A stretch of DNA of 64,000 nt from Argentina anserina (lineage: Eukaryota; Streptophyta; Magnoliopsida; Rosales; Rosaceae), in assembly GCF_933775445.1 (NCBI RefSeq), contig NC_065874.1, positions 30,388,501 through 30,452,500 on the forward strand. Reading direction: 5' to 3'. Below, piece by piece: positions 24,034 through 36,617 of the stretch. The notes beneath the pieces were generated by a model. The model was not told the origin of the DNA. It made no database searches and saw only the letters and a program-made list of their open reading frames with translations. Position numbers and translations under genes: made by a program. Each line of letters opens with the position of its first letter. Position 1 is the first letter of the stretch.

Positions 24034-26172
24034 ATGGAAGGAGAAGATAGTGCTGCTTCTGATCAAAATCTTCACCATCATCACAGTGTATATGGATTTA
24101 GAAACAATCACATACAAACTCCTCATCAGCGTCAGCACCAGCTCTTCAAGCCTGGTCCTCCGTTGACGGCCATAGACAGGTTCCTGTGGTCTCAGAACAA
24201 TGCAAAAAACAAAGAGAGACTCATGTCCTCAAATGGGGTTTCCTCATTTGGTTGTGCAATGGATGATCTACAGGCTTGTTCGAATTGGCCCCCGAGTAGT
24301 CTCGGAGAGACTAGCTTGGAAGAACTCTTTTATGATCCTAGTGAGGCCATGACTTGGCCTCCAGAGAAAATTCAAAACCCTAACATGGGGTTCAAAGATG
24401 ATCAGGTGAAGGTGGGATCTAAAGGGGTTGGAAAGAGAACCAAAAAGGGTTCATCTGTGCCTTTAATCAAAGGACAGTGGACATATGATGAAGACAGGTA
24501 AATTGCATTTACAAATGCATGTCTCACCCATTTATGTTGTTTATGTGTAAATATATAGCTAGTGATGTAAAATAATTCTTGTTTGTTCTTGTTTCAAATA
24601 TCACAGAAAGCTGATTAGGTTGGTGAAGCAATATGGAGTGAGGAAATGGGCACAGATAGCTGAGAAGCTTGTAGGTAGAGCCGGGAAGCAATGTAGAGAA
24701 AGGTGGCATAATCATTTGCGCCCTGATATCAAGGTTTGTTCTTAATCTTATATAATGTTGATATAAATTTCATTCTAACAATTGTTTTCCTAAAATCTAG
24801 AACTAAAACCTTTGGGATTAGTTCTTAGATTGTAGTGTTTTTGTTTGGTTAGATTCTTGGTATATTCAATTAATTATTAGCTAGTTCATAGTCGATTAAG
24901 ATAAATCTATGCTCCAAGTCCGCGAAGTCAACTGTTCAAATATAGATTGTGAAGATTTTAAGGATCTATGTTTAGATCTAAAGACAATTTTCTCTCTTTC
25001 CATTCAGGTAAGTTAAATATCATAATGTAAAGCAATCTAGGGTTTCTCTTGTTCGATCATTTCCTCATATATTGTCTAACTTTCATACTATTTGTAATTC
25101 AATTTTCCAAGGGTTTTGTATTTCAGTTTGAACGCTACATATTTGGGTTTCACTTAGCTCCAGTGTAGAGTGCGATTAATTAATTAAACATATGCCAATT
25201 TCTTCTTGGTTGTTTTCTTGTTCTCAGAAAGATAGCTGGACTGAAGAGGAAGAGAAGATATTAGTGGAAGCTCATGCTGAGGTTGGCAACCGTTGGGCAG
25301 AGATTGCCAAACGCATTCCCGGAAGAACCGAAAATGCTATCAAGAATCATTGGAATGCTACAAAAAGGAGGCAGAATTCAAGGAGAAAGAACAAACAGAC
25401 AGATATGAAAAATGAACCATCATCATCAAATAAGCCTCCTCAACCTTCCATACTTCAGAACTACATAAGAAGCAAGAATTTCAATGACAAACCTAACAAC
25501 TCTTCTTCCAATGTAACCCCTACCCCAAGCAATATGAGCACCACTACCCCTACCAGCTCCTCCACTCTCACCCAGGAAGAACCTTCAAAAATTCCCTTCA
25601 ATATGCTCTCAGACCCATCGGACTTATCTAGTTGTGACCACTCTCCGTTGAACATTGCAATTTCCTGCAATGATGAGGAACTTATCTTCATGCAAAACTT
25701 CTTCAACAACAACAATATTGTTCCCATTCTGCAGCAGCAACAGCCATTACTCATTGACAATCACAATAATGGCCGAACTGCAAGTCCAATGGATACTACT
25801 GATTGGTTTTCCACTTCAACTCCAAAACCAAATATGTCCACCAACAACGACTTCCACGCAGCAGTTCAAACTATAGAATCTCACATGGGGAATTTTACAG
25901 AAGACTCGCGATTCATTAATCCCCTTACTACCCATATCAGATCTGATCATTACCTCTCTTACCTCTTAAATGGAGGAGCCAGTTCATCGTCATATTCAGC
26001 GAATCAAGATCATCACTTGGGTAATTACAGTAATATGGACATTGATTTGGTGGCTCATCAACATCAAGCAGCTTCTGCAACTGAAAGGACAGAGATGGAT
26101 CTGATTGAGATGGTTTCCTTTTCGTCATCTTCTCAGTTTGCTCAAGGTACCAAGACCCCAAGCTTCTATTGA
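24034..26172 (+). CDS. R2R3-MYB transcription factor, MYB98/MYB64/MYB119 class
   Basis: Three exons, 24034-24497, 24607-24733 and 25228-26172, join to 511 residues. The two MYB repeats lie in the middle rather than at the N-terminus. R2 begins [10 protein letters not shown] and contains the class mark [19 protein letters not shown]3 begins [11 protein letters not shown] and contains [20 protein letters not shown] and [10 protein letters not shown]. Introns fall inside R2 and at the R2/R3 boundary. The N-terminus (1-145) is His/Gln-rich; the C-terminus is Ser/Asn/Thr-rich and disordered. This layout is typical of the Arabidopsis group MYB98, MYB64, MYB119, MYB115 and MYB118, which act in synergid and female-gametophyte development or in seed and endosperm programmes. 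Which member is orthologous cannot be told by eye. Length and frame look intact. Confidence 0.88.
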
Positions 26173-26966
26173 TCGCCAAGAACGATCCAAAGTTCTCAAT
26201 TGGCCAGTAGCTAGCTAGCTCGGAAACCGTCATTTATAATGGGGTCACCTTGGAAATTTGAAGGCTGGAGCTTTTTTCGTTTTCTGTTTGGGCATGCAGA
26301 AAAATACCAATGTGGTTCAGTTTTAGCTTTGTTTCTTGTTTTCTCCTGAGTCAGTTGTGACTGTGAACAAATGGTGTGTGGTTTTCGTTTTGTTGTTGAA
26401 CTTCTGTTGCAATCATTATTATTTTCTGGGTGTGCTACTTTCCTCAGGTCTGTTTGTTGTGTCATCTTCTTACTTTTCATAACGGCCTATGCTTCATTAC
26501 AATTTGTTGACGATGGCTTTTGGTGGACATGTTGAAGAGGTCGGAGGAATATTCGTCCCAACCTGAACTCTATATTCATTGCAGTTTGTTCTCTAAACAG
26601 AGTTATATGCTACACTACACATGCATACCGACTGATCTTAATTCTTTTGAGCAATCTCGCGCGATCTCTCTCACTTGCGTTTGCTCTCTTATATTAGTCA
26701 TATGTCATTATAGGCCGGATAGTAGTTACTAGTTATGGTTTCTTCCCTTCACTGATCGGAGGCTCGAAGTAAGAAGAGAGCTAGCAAGTTTGTAAGAAAG
26801 AAACCAACTACGTACGAAATTAGGGAAGAACGTAGAATATCATGCATGCATGGGAAAATGACGTCCAAAATGAAAGAAAACTATTAAGACCCTTTGGGCC
26901 CGTTGTTGGGTTTCCCAAAATGACTCATTTTCGTTACTTGACCCAAATTGTGCTATATAATGGCTA
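26173..26966. other. 3' flank of the MYB gene
   Basis: About 800 bases with no supported gene. The first 300 bases are T-rich, as expected of a plant 3' UTR. Nothing else recognised before the MITE that begins near 26976. Confidence 0.35.
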
Positions 26967-27678
26967 GTTTTGGTAGGTTAAATTTCTCCTATTGTACTTG
27001 ACGTTTGGCTATTTGGACAATTTGGTATCTAATGTATGAAAACTGACAATTTGGTACCTAAAGTTCTCAAATTTAGGCCACTTTGGTACTTATGTCAATT
27101 TGGACCATATTTTCAGGGTTATTTCTGTCATTCTATCTCTATTTTATTTCATTTTTTCATAATACCTCCAAATTGCCTCTAAATTATCACTAAAAATTTG
27201 ATAACTCATCCACTTAGTATCTGTAATGATTTACGTATATAAGTTTTCATAATGTAGCTATCAATCTAAATTAATTTTAATTATAAGTAATTTAAATATA
27301 TATTTTAATAACAAATTATAATTGCATAAAGGCAATTTATTTCATTTGCAGAAAATAATTAGGATACAATAAGTATATTAAAAAAGAAATGTATTTTCGA
27401 TATATGCGAAGTAGATGCTGAGTGGAGTAGATATATCAATTTAATTATCTCTAAAGAAAGGTAATTATAGGAATAAATGAAGAAAAATGTGAATTTAACG
27501 AGTTTAGGGCTAGAATGACGAAAATAACCCTAAAAATATGATCAAAATTAATAGAGGTACCAAAATGGCTTACAAATGAAAACTTAAGGTACCAAATTGT
27601 CCATTTTCATACATCATATACTAAATGTCCAAGTAGCCATACTTTAGGTACCATAAGAGGAATTAACCCTTTTTAGTA
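26967..27678. mobile_element. Non-autonomous long-TIR DNA transposon (Mutator-like MITE)
   Basis: Two inverted arms of about 160 bases, 26976-27137 and 27511-27669, enclose an AT-rich centre. Read inward, both arms share GGTTAA, the repeated phrase CAATTTGGTACC, TTTGGTAC blocks, and an inner GGGTTATTT-GTCATTCTA stretch. Flanking 9-mers GTTTTGGTA (26967-26975) and TTTTTAGTA (27670-27678) match at 7 of 9 positions. Long arms and a 9-base target duplication fit Mutator-like elements. No transposase reading frame is present, so it would depend on a partner elsewhere. Arm divergence suggests it is not recent. Confidence 0.7.
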
Positions 27679-29132
27679 CAAACAATGACACAAAAAAAGT
27701 TCAAAGTTGTCATTAGCTTGTTATTTTAGAGGTCTTCCATGAGAAAATGAGGGAAATATACTGTACGTGATAGTAAAATAGTGAAACTGGACTTTGGATC
27801 TGTATTGATTGTTACCTTGCCTACATTTGGGTAAGGACCTATAGCTTGCTGACTAAATCAAATGTTAGCAGTATGCGACTATTAATGAGAGTAGACTGAT
27901 AATCTGATACAATATGCAAAGTAAAAGGAAAGTGAATATGTGATTGTAAAAGATTAGAAGTAGAAAACGAGAATTTCCCTGCTTCAATTTTTTTCACCTC
28001 GGCATATCCTCGTGATAATAGTCTCACGATTGCCTGAAAGCATTGACAATTCATAGGTTACTAAATTAGTTACATGCATGCATCTAAAGGCACAAAGGCT
28101 AGCACTACTTTGTGAGGAACTATTTGGTAGTCACAATTTTTCTTGAGGAAATAAAACACTAAGAATTGACTAACTTTGAACCGTGAAAACTTCCTCCTCA
28201 CAACTCAGAAACTTCTACAACTAGTCAATTGTCCAAACACGCCATAAAGTGCTCCTACGATTGATTTATATCGTGACTCATGTCTGGTGATTAAGCGTTA
28301 GTTACAATCCCAAGTGATTCTTTAATAACTTTACAGATAGGGAGTAGTAACTTGAAACTTCTTACTATGCATTGTCCATGCACATCGATATAAGTCATAT
28401 AACCCTGCAGGTTTAGCTTTAATTCAGAACGGTATTCGATGAATAAGAGTGAGAAATAGGTATGGAGAATGGAGAAGAATTCATGAAAACAATGTGAAGA
28501 AGGTATGGGGGAGGCAAGGAATGGGGAGGAGATGAACTTAGACATTATAGAAGGACTAGTAGAGGTGGGAGCAATCTGGCTTGGTCTCCTTAACTAATCA
28601 CAAGTCACAACCACCTTCCATTTTCACGTGAAGAAACCGTCATATTCTGCTTGGCCGCTAACCTAATCCTGAGGATCCCATTTCAGTAGATGCTTCCATT
28701 TGAATTTGACTGTATACTTACTATTATTCAAGATAGATCAAAATGCCATGTCTAGTCACTTGGTTTTTAAATCTTGTAATAACAGTGGAAAAATTCCACC
28801 AGGCATTAAGGTTTCTGCCTTTCCCAAACTGCGAAGTTTGAAGGGACAAACTTCGGGTTACTTTGCTGAATACCATGGAAGGATGCAGAAGAATATTGTC
28901 TCCGAATCGATCTCAAAACTGGGAAACTGGGAGAACACATGTTTTTTATAGCACAACTATATAAAAGGATTCTCATGTTTTCATTATTGAAGAACGGATC
29001 GTATCTTATGTGTTTTCTTAGTTTATTAAAGTGGCAAGATGATCATGGATCCTAACTTGAGTAGTTGGGTTAAATATGATTTTTTTGGTAATGAGTTGAA
29101 AAAAGCTTGATTAACTTGATAGTACACTAGTA
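27679..29132. other. Intergenic region between two MITEs
   Basis: About 1.45 kb of AT-rich DNA. Short open frames on both strands show no domain. I see nothing that I can support as a gene, RNA or repeat. Confidence 0.3.
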
Positions 29133-29340
29133 CGTATCCCCAGGGCCGGCCCTGAGGGGGGGGCAGGCAGTGCTACCGCACTGGGCCAAGTTCCAAAATT
29201 TTTTTTTCTCTTTGTTTGTTTTTTTTTTTCAATATAAGGGCCAATTTTTGTTTTCTGTTTGTTTTTTTGTGTGGAGAAAGACCCTTTTTTTTTCTTTGCA
29301 CTGGGCCTCAAATTTTTCAGGGGCCGACCCTGCGTATCCC
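29133..29340. mobile_element. Small hAT-type MITE, 192 bp, with perfect 8-bp target duplication
   Basis: The element is 29141-29332. It starts CAGGGCCGGCCC and ends GGGGCCGACCCTG; the ends are imperfect inverted repeats. Exact copies of CGTATCCC flank it at 29133-29140 and 29333-29340. An 8-base duplication and CAGGG ends are typical of hAT elements. The centre is T-rich, with CACTGGGCC-type phrases near each end, and has no coding potential. Confidence 0.8.
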
Positions 29341-30162
29341 CTGCATGCTTGAGCTCTAGCATCTCGAACCAACTTATATCAAGTTAGTGTTGCATGATCT
29401 GAACCATGAAGCCATGAATGATGAATCCTTTGATTGAGCTTCACCAAAAACAGAACCCACTCATTGCAACCAAAAGGCTAGGCAAGTCACCACCAAGTGA
29501 CCAAGGGATTTCAAAACTTGTTTTAGCCACCCCACGAACAATCACCATTCATCAAAGAATTGGGGTAATCATTGTTCCTTCATACAAAAAAGTCACAAAA
29601 TGATTCCGATTTTTTCTCCACAAGCAATAAGCAAAGGTTCATTACTCCGCGATAGACACCAGACATTTCCAGAGCATATCCATAGCCAAAGATTACGAGG
29701 GAAAATGACCCAGATAGATAGAAAGCAAAAATGCACGAGAAACACGTGCTTTATGAGAAAATTTTATATTAAATCTTTTCGATTGTTTTTGTACTAATTT
29801 AAAGATGGGCACATAATTACAGCAGCTAATTACACTTTGCCATGTGTTTTTCTGTAAACCAAAAATAATAATTAATAACGACAGTCTCTCAGAAGCCAAA
29901 ACCATCTCCATACGTCCCATTCTCTGTCACGTGCATCCTCCTCCGCTAGCTTCCCAACGCCACCACTTCCGCCGCCCATGATTTCAGGATGAAAATACTA
30001 AATGACCCTTCTATTTCTCTCCTTTTATTTTTTATATATTTGTTTTTTGAGAATATACAAACCCAATTCCAGGGAGATGGGAAAGCAAAGGGAAGACGGT
30101 GGCTTGTTCCCTAGTCTATTAGGTTTATTATATCTTTCATTTTCCGCGTGCATTTTATTCAG
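29341..30162. other. Downstream region of the TPR gene
   Basis: About 820 bases with no supported gene; it includes the 3' flank of the minus-strand TPR gene that ends at 30163. No repeat ends noticed. Confidence 0.3.
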
Positions 30163-32288
30163 CTAAGCTTCTTCCGTGGCGTCGCCGAGAGGGAAACACG
30201 TGTCCTCGCCGCCCGTGTTCCAGAGGAAATGAGCGTAATTAGCTGCATAGTAACAGTTGCTGGGATCGGCGTTAATGGCTTCCAAGTAGGTCTCCTCCGC
30301 CGCCCACAAGTCGTTTCTCGCCCTCCATAGGAAGGTGGCGTACTTATTGTAGGCCTCCGCGTCCGCCGGCTCCACCCCTACTGCCCTCTTGAAGTACACT
30401 TCAGCTCTGTAACATTAAACAAATCCACCATTAGTGAAAGGCATAATCTCAGTTTATCAACTACACAAATAAAAGTCAAGTCTCTCAAGCCGCGTTAGCC
30501 AGTTTGCCCTTGATAGAAAAACGACCACACACGCACCTATCACTCTATCACCAAATTTGACCACCATGTCTTGCCAAAAAAATTTGAGCACCATGACAAC
30601 AAACACGAATAGACACTAAAACCCAAAGATTTTACTTTTGGTCCCTTTATTTTCTTGTTCATTGACACCAAACAAAGGACTACGATGAAGTTCTACTACT
30701 AGTCCCAGATAACTAACAACCCAAGAATTTTTTAAACTAGAAACTAAAAGATTGATATTTGATGCTAAAAATGTATAACAGAATGGTAATTTGATGCAAA
30801 AAGAGTGTGAAATGAAGTATACCTATCATTGTCATGAGCAACTTGGTGGAGGAACTGAGCGTAGTTGGAGAGGAGGAGAGAATTGCTGGGTTCTTTGGAC
30901 AATTCCGATTGGTAGAACATCTCCGTTCTCAAGTACTCTGCGTAATCATCACTTTCCATTTCTACGTTGACGGGTGATACGAATCTCTGGATCGTTTCTT
31001 GGTCTAGAGACTCATCTCTTCCTTGCATTTGATGTGCTTCTTCCACTACTGAATTCCACAGAGCCATCTCCTCTTCTCTGCTCTCTTGCCCTGTTGTCCC
31101 CATAGACAAATGGTAAGCACCGTCGGGGACAATTGTTCGGTACTGATCAGAACCGTCAAACCCTCCGTCCCCTTCAGTGCCGCTCCCTACGGGGCGGACA
31201 TTCCCCCCTCCGCCGCTGCCTCCTCCAATGGAAGTCGTCTTCCCACCGGAGGATGAAGAAACTCTGTAAGATTTACTCGTCGAGGAATCAAATTGGGTGG
31301 TGCTTTGGTCATCTTGAACATCCGTCGACATGGAAACTGCTTCTGTCGCGGCTGCGTAAGCAGGCGGAGGGGCTGCAATGGCGGCGTTGTGGCCTACCGA
31401 GTAGACGGTGAAATTCGCGAGTAAGATCATCACGTAAACCATTAGCGTGGGCGTTTGAGAGAAGACTTGCTGAAACAGCCACACGAAAGAAGCCTGCATC
31501 TCTTTCTGAACTCGGCCCAGAATTCCCCGTAAATCTTCGTAAAACAAGGCCTCTCGCATCTGTAGACAGGAGCTGTGGAGCTCTCGGATGATGAACACCA
31601 TGGAAGAAAAGGCCCTCCTCATAGAGCAGTAGGCCGATTCGCCGACGTCTCTGAAGTAGACATCCTGCTGCCATTGCAGCTTCCTCTTAATCATTCGAAG
31701 CGACAGAGGGAGGTCGACGCTGTTGGCCTTTCGTTCGATGCTCGCCTCGGGGACAATCTCGTGCCAATCCGACGGCCACGGAGGCTCCAAATCGTGCGGG
31801 AACCGACTGTTGCTCTGTAGAAACCTCATCCTAGACGACTCCTCGCTCAAAACACCGAAATCCTCCCCGTCTCTAACGCCGTGAGTTTCTGAAGCGGCTT
31901 CGGATGAGTCAGAACTAACGGCGTTACCGTCGTCGTCGGAGAGCTGGAACCTGAGAGCCAATTCCTGAATCTTCCTAGAGAATTCCTCGTCGGAAAAGGC
32001 GTCCAGGCTGGCACTGAAGCCGCGGCGGATGGCTCGACTCCTCGGTGGCTTCGGAGACTCACAAGACTGCGACCGGCGTAGCCTAGTCGACGGCGTCCCG
32101 AACAGAGCCGACCGGTTTAGCTTCTGAAAGTACATACACAACAAAGCTCCGCCGTCGCCACCGCCGCGGCTCCGCCTATTAGATGACGGAGTCGAAATGG
32201 CCGAGGCTCGGGTCTGAGAGGAAGGTGTAGAGTGGGGAACAATGGGCTGCGACCATTGCAAACAGGTCGAAGCTACTTTCACCACCAT
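30163..32288 (-). CDS. Tetratricopeptide-like protein, At2g29670/At1g07280 family
   Basis: Two exons, 32288-30823 and 30406-30163, joined by a GT-AG intron that splits an Arg codon, give 569 residues. The N-terminal half is basic and Ser-rich and may be an organelle-targeting sequence. The middle has conserved blocks (PPWPSDWHEIVPEASIERK, LPLSLRMIKRKLQWQ) and one hydrophobic stretch, TPTLMVYVMILLANFTVYSV, that could span a membrane. A Gly/Ser-rich linker follows, then TPR-like helices: SNSLLLSNYAQFLHQV, AEVYFKRAVGVEPADAEAY, WAAEETYLEAINADPSN and YYAANYAHFLWNTGGED. TPRs normally hold partner proteins; no specific partner is known to me. The GC-rich first exon contrasts with its flanks. It lies between GONST2 and CDC6, as its relatives do in Arabidopsis by my recollection. 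Confidence 0.85.
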
Positions 32289-35200
32289 TTCTCAGATCCA
32301 AAAAGCTTTCAGAAATCCCAAAATTGATGAAAAAGGAAAAGACTGAATCTTCCTCTCTTCTCTTTCTATAAAACGCAAAATCGGATCTGCTAAAAGTCGT
32401 TGGCTTCAGATTCACTCCCCCAAACCTGAAAAAGAAAACAAATTGCGATCAGAAAAGCACGTGCCAGTTTTCCCGGAAAAGCCTATTTCAAGCACACAGG
32501 AGGAGTATCATGGCGAACTCATTTCATTTTTAGCAGAAAAATCGGATCGGAAGAAGAAACAAAACCCGATGCCACTCAAACACGTCTACACGAAAACCAT
32601 GGAAACATTGGATCCCGAAGCATATTTGAATAAGAAAGCCAACTCACTTTTTATTGATCCACGAACTCCGGTGAGTTTTCCGATCAAGCTCTGGAGATTT
32701 CCCGTGTGAAGTACAATAAGTGAGCTCTAACTCTTTGGAGTTTTATATATACACGCACGAATGACGACCACTTTGGACGGTTCACATGAAAAAAATCTCG
32801 GGGGTGCAAAATGTAAATTTGGTTTGGGAGGAAGTATAAATAATCGGGGAGTGTCGTATGTTTACGGAAGGCTCGGTGAGGCGGTTGAGTTACTGAGATA
32901 TTTAGCAAAGTTACGAATAAGGGCATGGGATGGGGGTTTAATATCGGAGTTGAGTCCCGGCAAAACTGGCGAGTTGTTGCACCCAAAAAGGGTCTTTACC
33001 AGGAAACTTCAAGAAGTATTACTCAAAAAAAAAAAGGAAACTTCAAGAAGAGTTTGATCCCGCGGCGAGCTACGCGGACCATGTTGATCTGCTCTGGCTC
33101 GTGGTGAAATACCACGTGTTGAACCGACCACCGCCTCTGTTTATAGGGAACCGTGACTACCGCCCTCCTGTGTGATTGGGCTTTTAGGTAATTCTGTATG
33201 TTGTATTCAAATTTATTTAGTTCGTAACCTTTTAAAGGAAAATCATATAATTTTATAGAGCGAGGCTAAACATACTCTCTTCAATATTAGTAATTAAGAA
33301 GTTCACGTTCAATTATCGTTTAAATTACATCTAACAATTGAGAACAAAATAATATATTTTTAAAAATATTCTTCTTACATTTAAAAGTGATTGAGTATGA
33401 GTTTCATGATCAACTTAACTTTGATTACATTTGATGATATAGATTAATTAGCTCAAAACAAATCCTTTGAACCTTGTGAATGTTATGGACAAACTATAGC
33501 TCAATTAATGAAGTTAATGATAATAAATTTCTCCCTAACAATTATGTGAAAAATAATTGATTGATCGCGCGATGATCATCGTTGAAGACCTTTTCATGCA
33601 ACAATTTATACTATTTTCGTGACTTCGTCTTCGATGAAGAAGCTAAACCAACCCTAGCTAGCTAGCTAGCTCTTCTTTGTTACTAGATTAATCAACAAGC
33701 AAATGCGTTCTCCATCTCATGAAAAGGATACCCTCCATCGAGATTCGAGGCTATCACCCCAAGTTGGGGTGGTTCTACTATAATAGATATTGTTGCTGCA
33801 CCTCTAAACCTAGCAACGTCTCTTTTTCACTCAATCCATCATTTTATTTTCCTTCACTGGCATATTGCAGTATCATAATCAAAATTATTTGATCCTTTTT
33901 TCTTTTGATCAATACATTCTAATGATCATCATTAAACTAATAACATCGTAAAACATGAATAACAAGCACCCATTACCAAGCGAAATTAGCTTACATATCT
34001 ATTGTATCATATGTGTGTGTATATATATATATATATATATTTACAACATAAGCTTAGATTTAACAAATCAAACTAATTCAAGCCCACCCACCAACTCGTT
34101 ATCTCTTTTCTTCTTATTTTTTAGTAACAATCGCTATGAGGTCAGGGGCTGGGCCATAATCATGTATGAGTGGGAGCATATTACTTATATGAACCACGTA
34201 ACTACTATAATTAGGGGTAAAAATAGTAGATTTTGAAGAAAAAATGGCTAAAATAGGTTGTTTGTATACTAGAAAATCTGCTGAAGGTAAAACAAATGAG
34301 TGTGGGCAGTGTAGGTCCGCCGGTTTGTATGAGGTGATTACTACTGAAATTTGAGTGTTCAACTATCATTGTTCAACTTGCATTAACATAATCGATCCAT
34401 TCGATCGTATCAGAACAAAAAAACTTAAATTAACATTACCCAAAAAAAATATGCGAGGACGTATTCAATTGTTAATTGGTTACTATAGCAACTATTCTAT
34501 TACGATTTTGCTCCCCTTTTTCTATTTTCTAGGTGATATTGTCCTCCTTGTTCACTTATAAAATTACTAACTATTTGGGCCATTTTAGTGACAGAATGAA
34601 GTGATAACAAAATAAATATCTAGACAAGCGGTCCAAAACGAAAGCACTGAAGAAAATAAGTAAGCAAGTTGCTCTATATTTATGTTTACGTCAGGAGAAA
34701 GAGGACAATGATCAGCTGATCGCAAATGGCCGATGCGACACCACCATATGCTTCAACGGCGGGAATTGAAGCTTACAGATCTATCTGACGACGGTTGTTT
34801 GCTCTTACGTACGTACGTCAATTTTGGTGTCTTTCATTTTCTGAGTCCCCGATCAGTTCTTGTTCGTAGTAGCCAGTACAATGTCACATGGGCATCGATG
34901 TTCTTAAATTCTTATATTATCGTTATAAAGCCACAAAATACAAGCAATTAAAATTTGCTTTAAACAAAACATACGTATGATTAGACGGAAAATAACCTCT
35001 TTGTGTTGAAATTAAGAAGCCGAAAATGTAAGATATACACATATAACTTGAGGAAGCGATCCCCATAGACCTTCATAAACCTCTTGAACTATGTTCTTAA
35101 GTGAAAGAAAATTAATCAGCGGAACTTGCATTCTTTTGTACGATGGTCATTATAAAACTAGATTTTCCAAATGAACGGAAAAACCATGATAAAATGTACG

Positions 35201-36112
35201 TGCGTGAGTTATATAGTGCATTTACTCACTAAATCAACACTAAATAATTTGAAAAAAAAAGGGATCATTTGAAGATAATTAGTTACTCGTATAAGTTTAA
35301 AAAAAAAACAAGTCATAAGATAAAAGCTTGATGATAACGAAGAAAACATTTCCAAAGAAGATAATTCAATGATGAAATTATGTACGAACCAAATTATTTT
35401 TGTGATATTCGTAACAAACCTTGTCATCATGTGCTCAAATGTACGTCCAATTCAACTCATGCGATAAGTTAATATTTAGTGTTCTAGCAGGTGATCTGAT
35501 ACAACTCGATCTCTAGTTTCAACGTGACAACTATTCTCACAGACTGAGATCCAAAGATCGATCGTGAACTCTGTTTAAGACTAATGTTAAAATTGATGCG
35601 GGGATATTATATATGCCAGTATTCATTCAAATAACAGATATTTGGTCTTATGTGTACTTGGCTATGTTTTAATCATACCCAGCAATTTTGTTGATTAATT
35701 GGCATGTTTTGTGAATAGTTTGGTCACAACATGCCATTCAGCTTAAACACTAAGGCTCCATCTTAAGTTGGTTGCATCACCACATCATGCATTGCTGGTA
35801 GTATGTTGAAAATTGAATTGTACCTGGAGACCTTGTCACGGTAAATACAACCACCTTTAACCAAGCACAACTCTATCAAAAATAGTGTGCAAATCAACAG
35901 CTAGCTACCTATCATCAAACACAACACGATGTCGAAATTCACAGAATGCAAATCAACAACTAGCTAGCTAGCAACCAAGAATTGGTCACTTTCAGTCTTT
36001 CATTAATAAGTCGCACTGTTTCAGGAACAGTTCTGCTTTCATTGTTTTGGGATCACGCTCACAAGTCACAACCCATCACAGCTGCTCAGATCGATACCAG
36101 CCGTGAGCCGTT
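32289..36112. other. Intergenic region, TPR gene to the inverted repeat
   Basis: Nearly 4 kb without a supported gene. The first 400-500 bases are the TPR gene promoter and leader. A compound GT/AT microsatellite lies at 34013-34040. A 36-codon frame at 34244-34354 (+) encodes a small Cys-containing peptide (C-x14-C-x2-C spacing) that I do not recognise. The remainder is AT-rich and featureless to me. Confidence 0.35.
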
Positions 36113-36244
36113 CATTACTTGTTGCTGTTGCTCATTAATAAAATGAAACTTGTATGAGAGCTTAAGAAAGGCTATGCACATACCACTCAACGCTGGTGCG
36201 CTTAGCCCTACCTAATTCCTAATGAGCAACAGCAACAAGTAATG
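36113..36244. repeat. Perfect 25-bp inverted repeat, candidate small-RNA hairpin
   Basis: Arm 36113-36137 begins CATTACTTGTTGCTG, and arm 36220-36244 is its exact reverse complement (ends CAACAAGTAATG). The 82-base loop can itself fold: GGCTA (36170-36174) faces TAGCC (36203-36207), and GCAC/GTGC lie just inside. A transcript of about 132 bases could form a long hairpin like a plant microRNA precursor. The arms match no microRNA family I know. A perfect arm is more typical of a young hairpin or siRNA locus than of an old conserved microRNA. No TIR-type ends or target duplication are seen, so it does not look like a MITE. Confidence 0.6.
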
Positions 36245-36617
36245 GAAGTTGCAGCTTATTGGTGCTGCAGCCTGCATGCATGCACAGACGTTGGAACCCA
36301 AAAGGGTTATAGCTGCTGTATGATATGTGCTGTAAATCTCTAAGCACCGGCTAGTCTTTTAATTTACAGCATGCTTTTCAGACATCCAGTTTCCAATATC
36401 GACCTCACTTTCGTGATAATTTTATTTCTATCTATCTCTGTTCGTTGTTTAAGTTTAATTTTAGAAATTTTGAAACTAAGGGCTAGCTAGCTCAATCAGT
36501 TTTCCATTTTTAACGTACAGTGAATCAATGACCACCTGAAGATGGAAAGTCAAACAAGCATCGTAGCTTTTTCCTTTTTCTTGTTCTGGCTGTTAGCAAT
36601 TCAGAATTCGAAGTTCA

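Noticed and set aside
34244..34354. 36-codon frame with three Cys (C-x14-C-x2-C)
   Set aside because: Too short, no signal peptide and no family match; the Cys pattern alone is weak.
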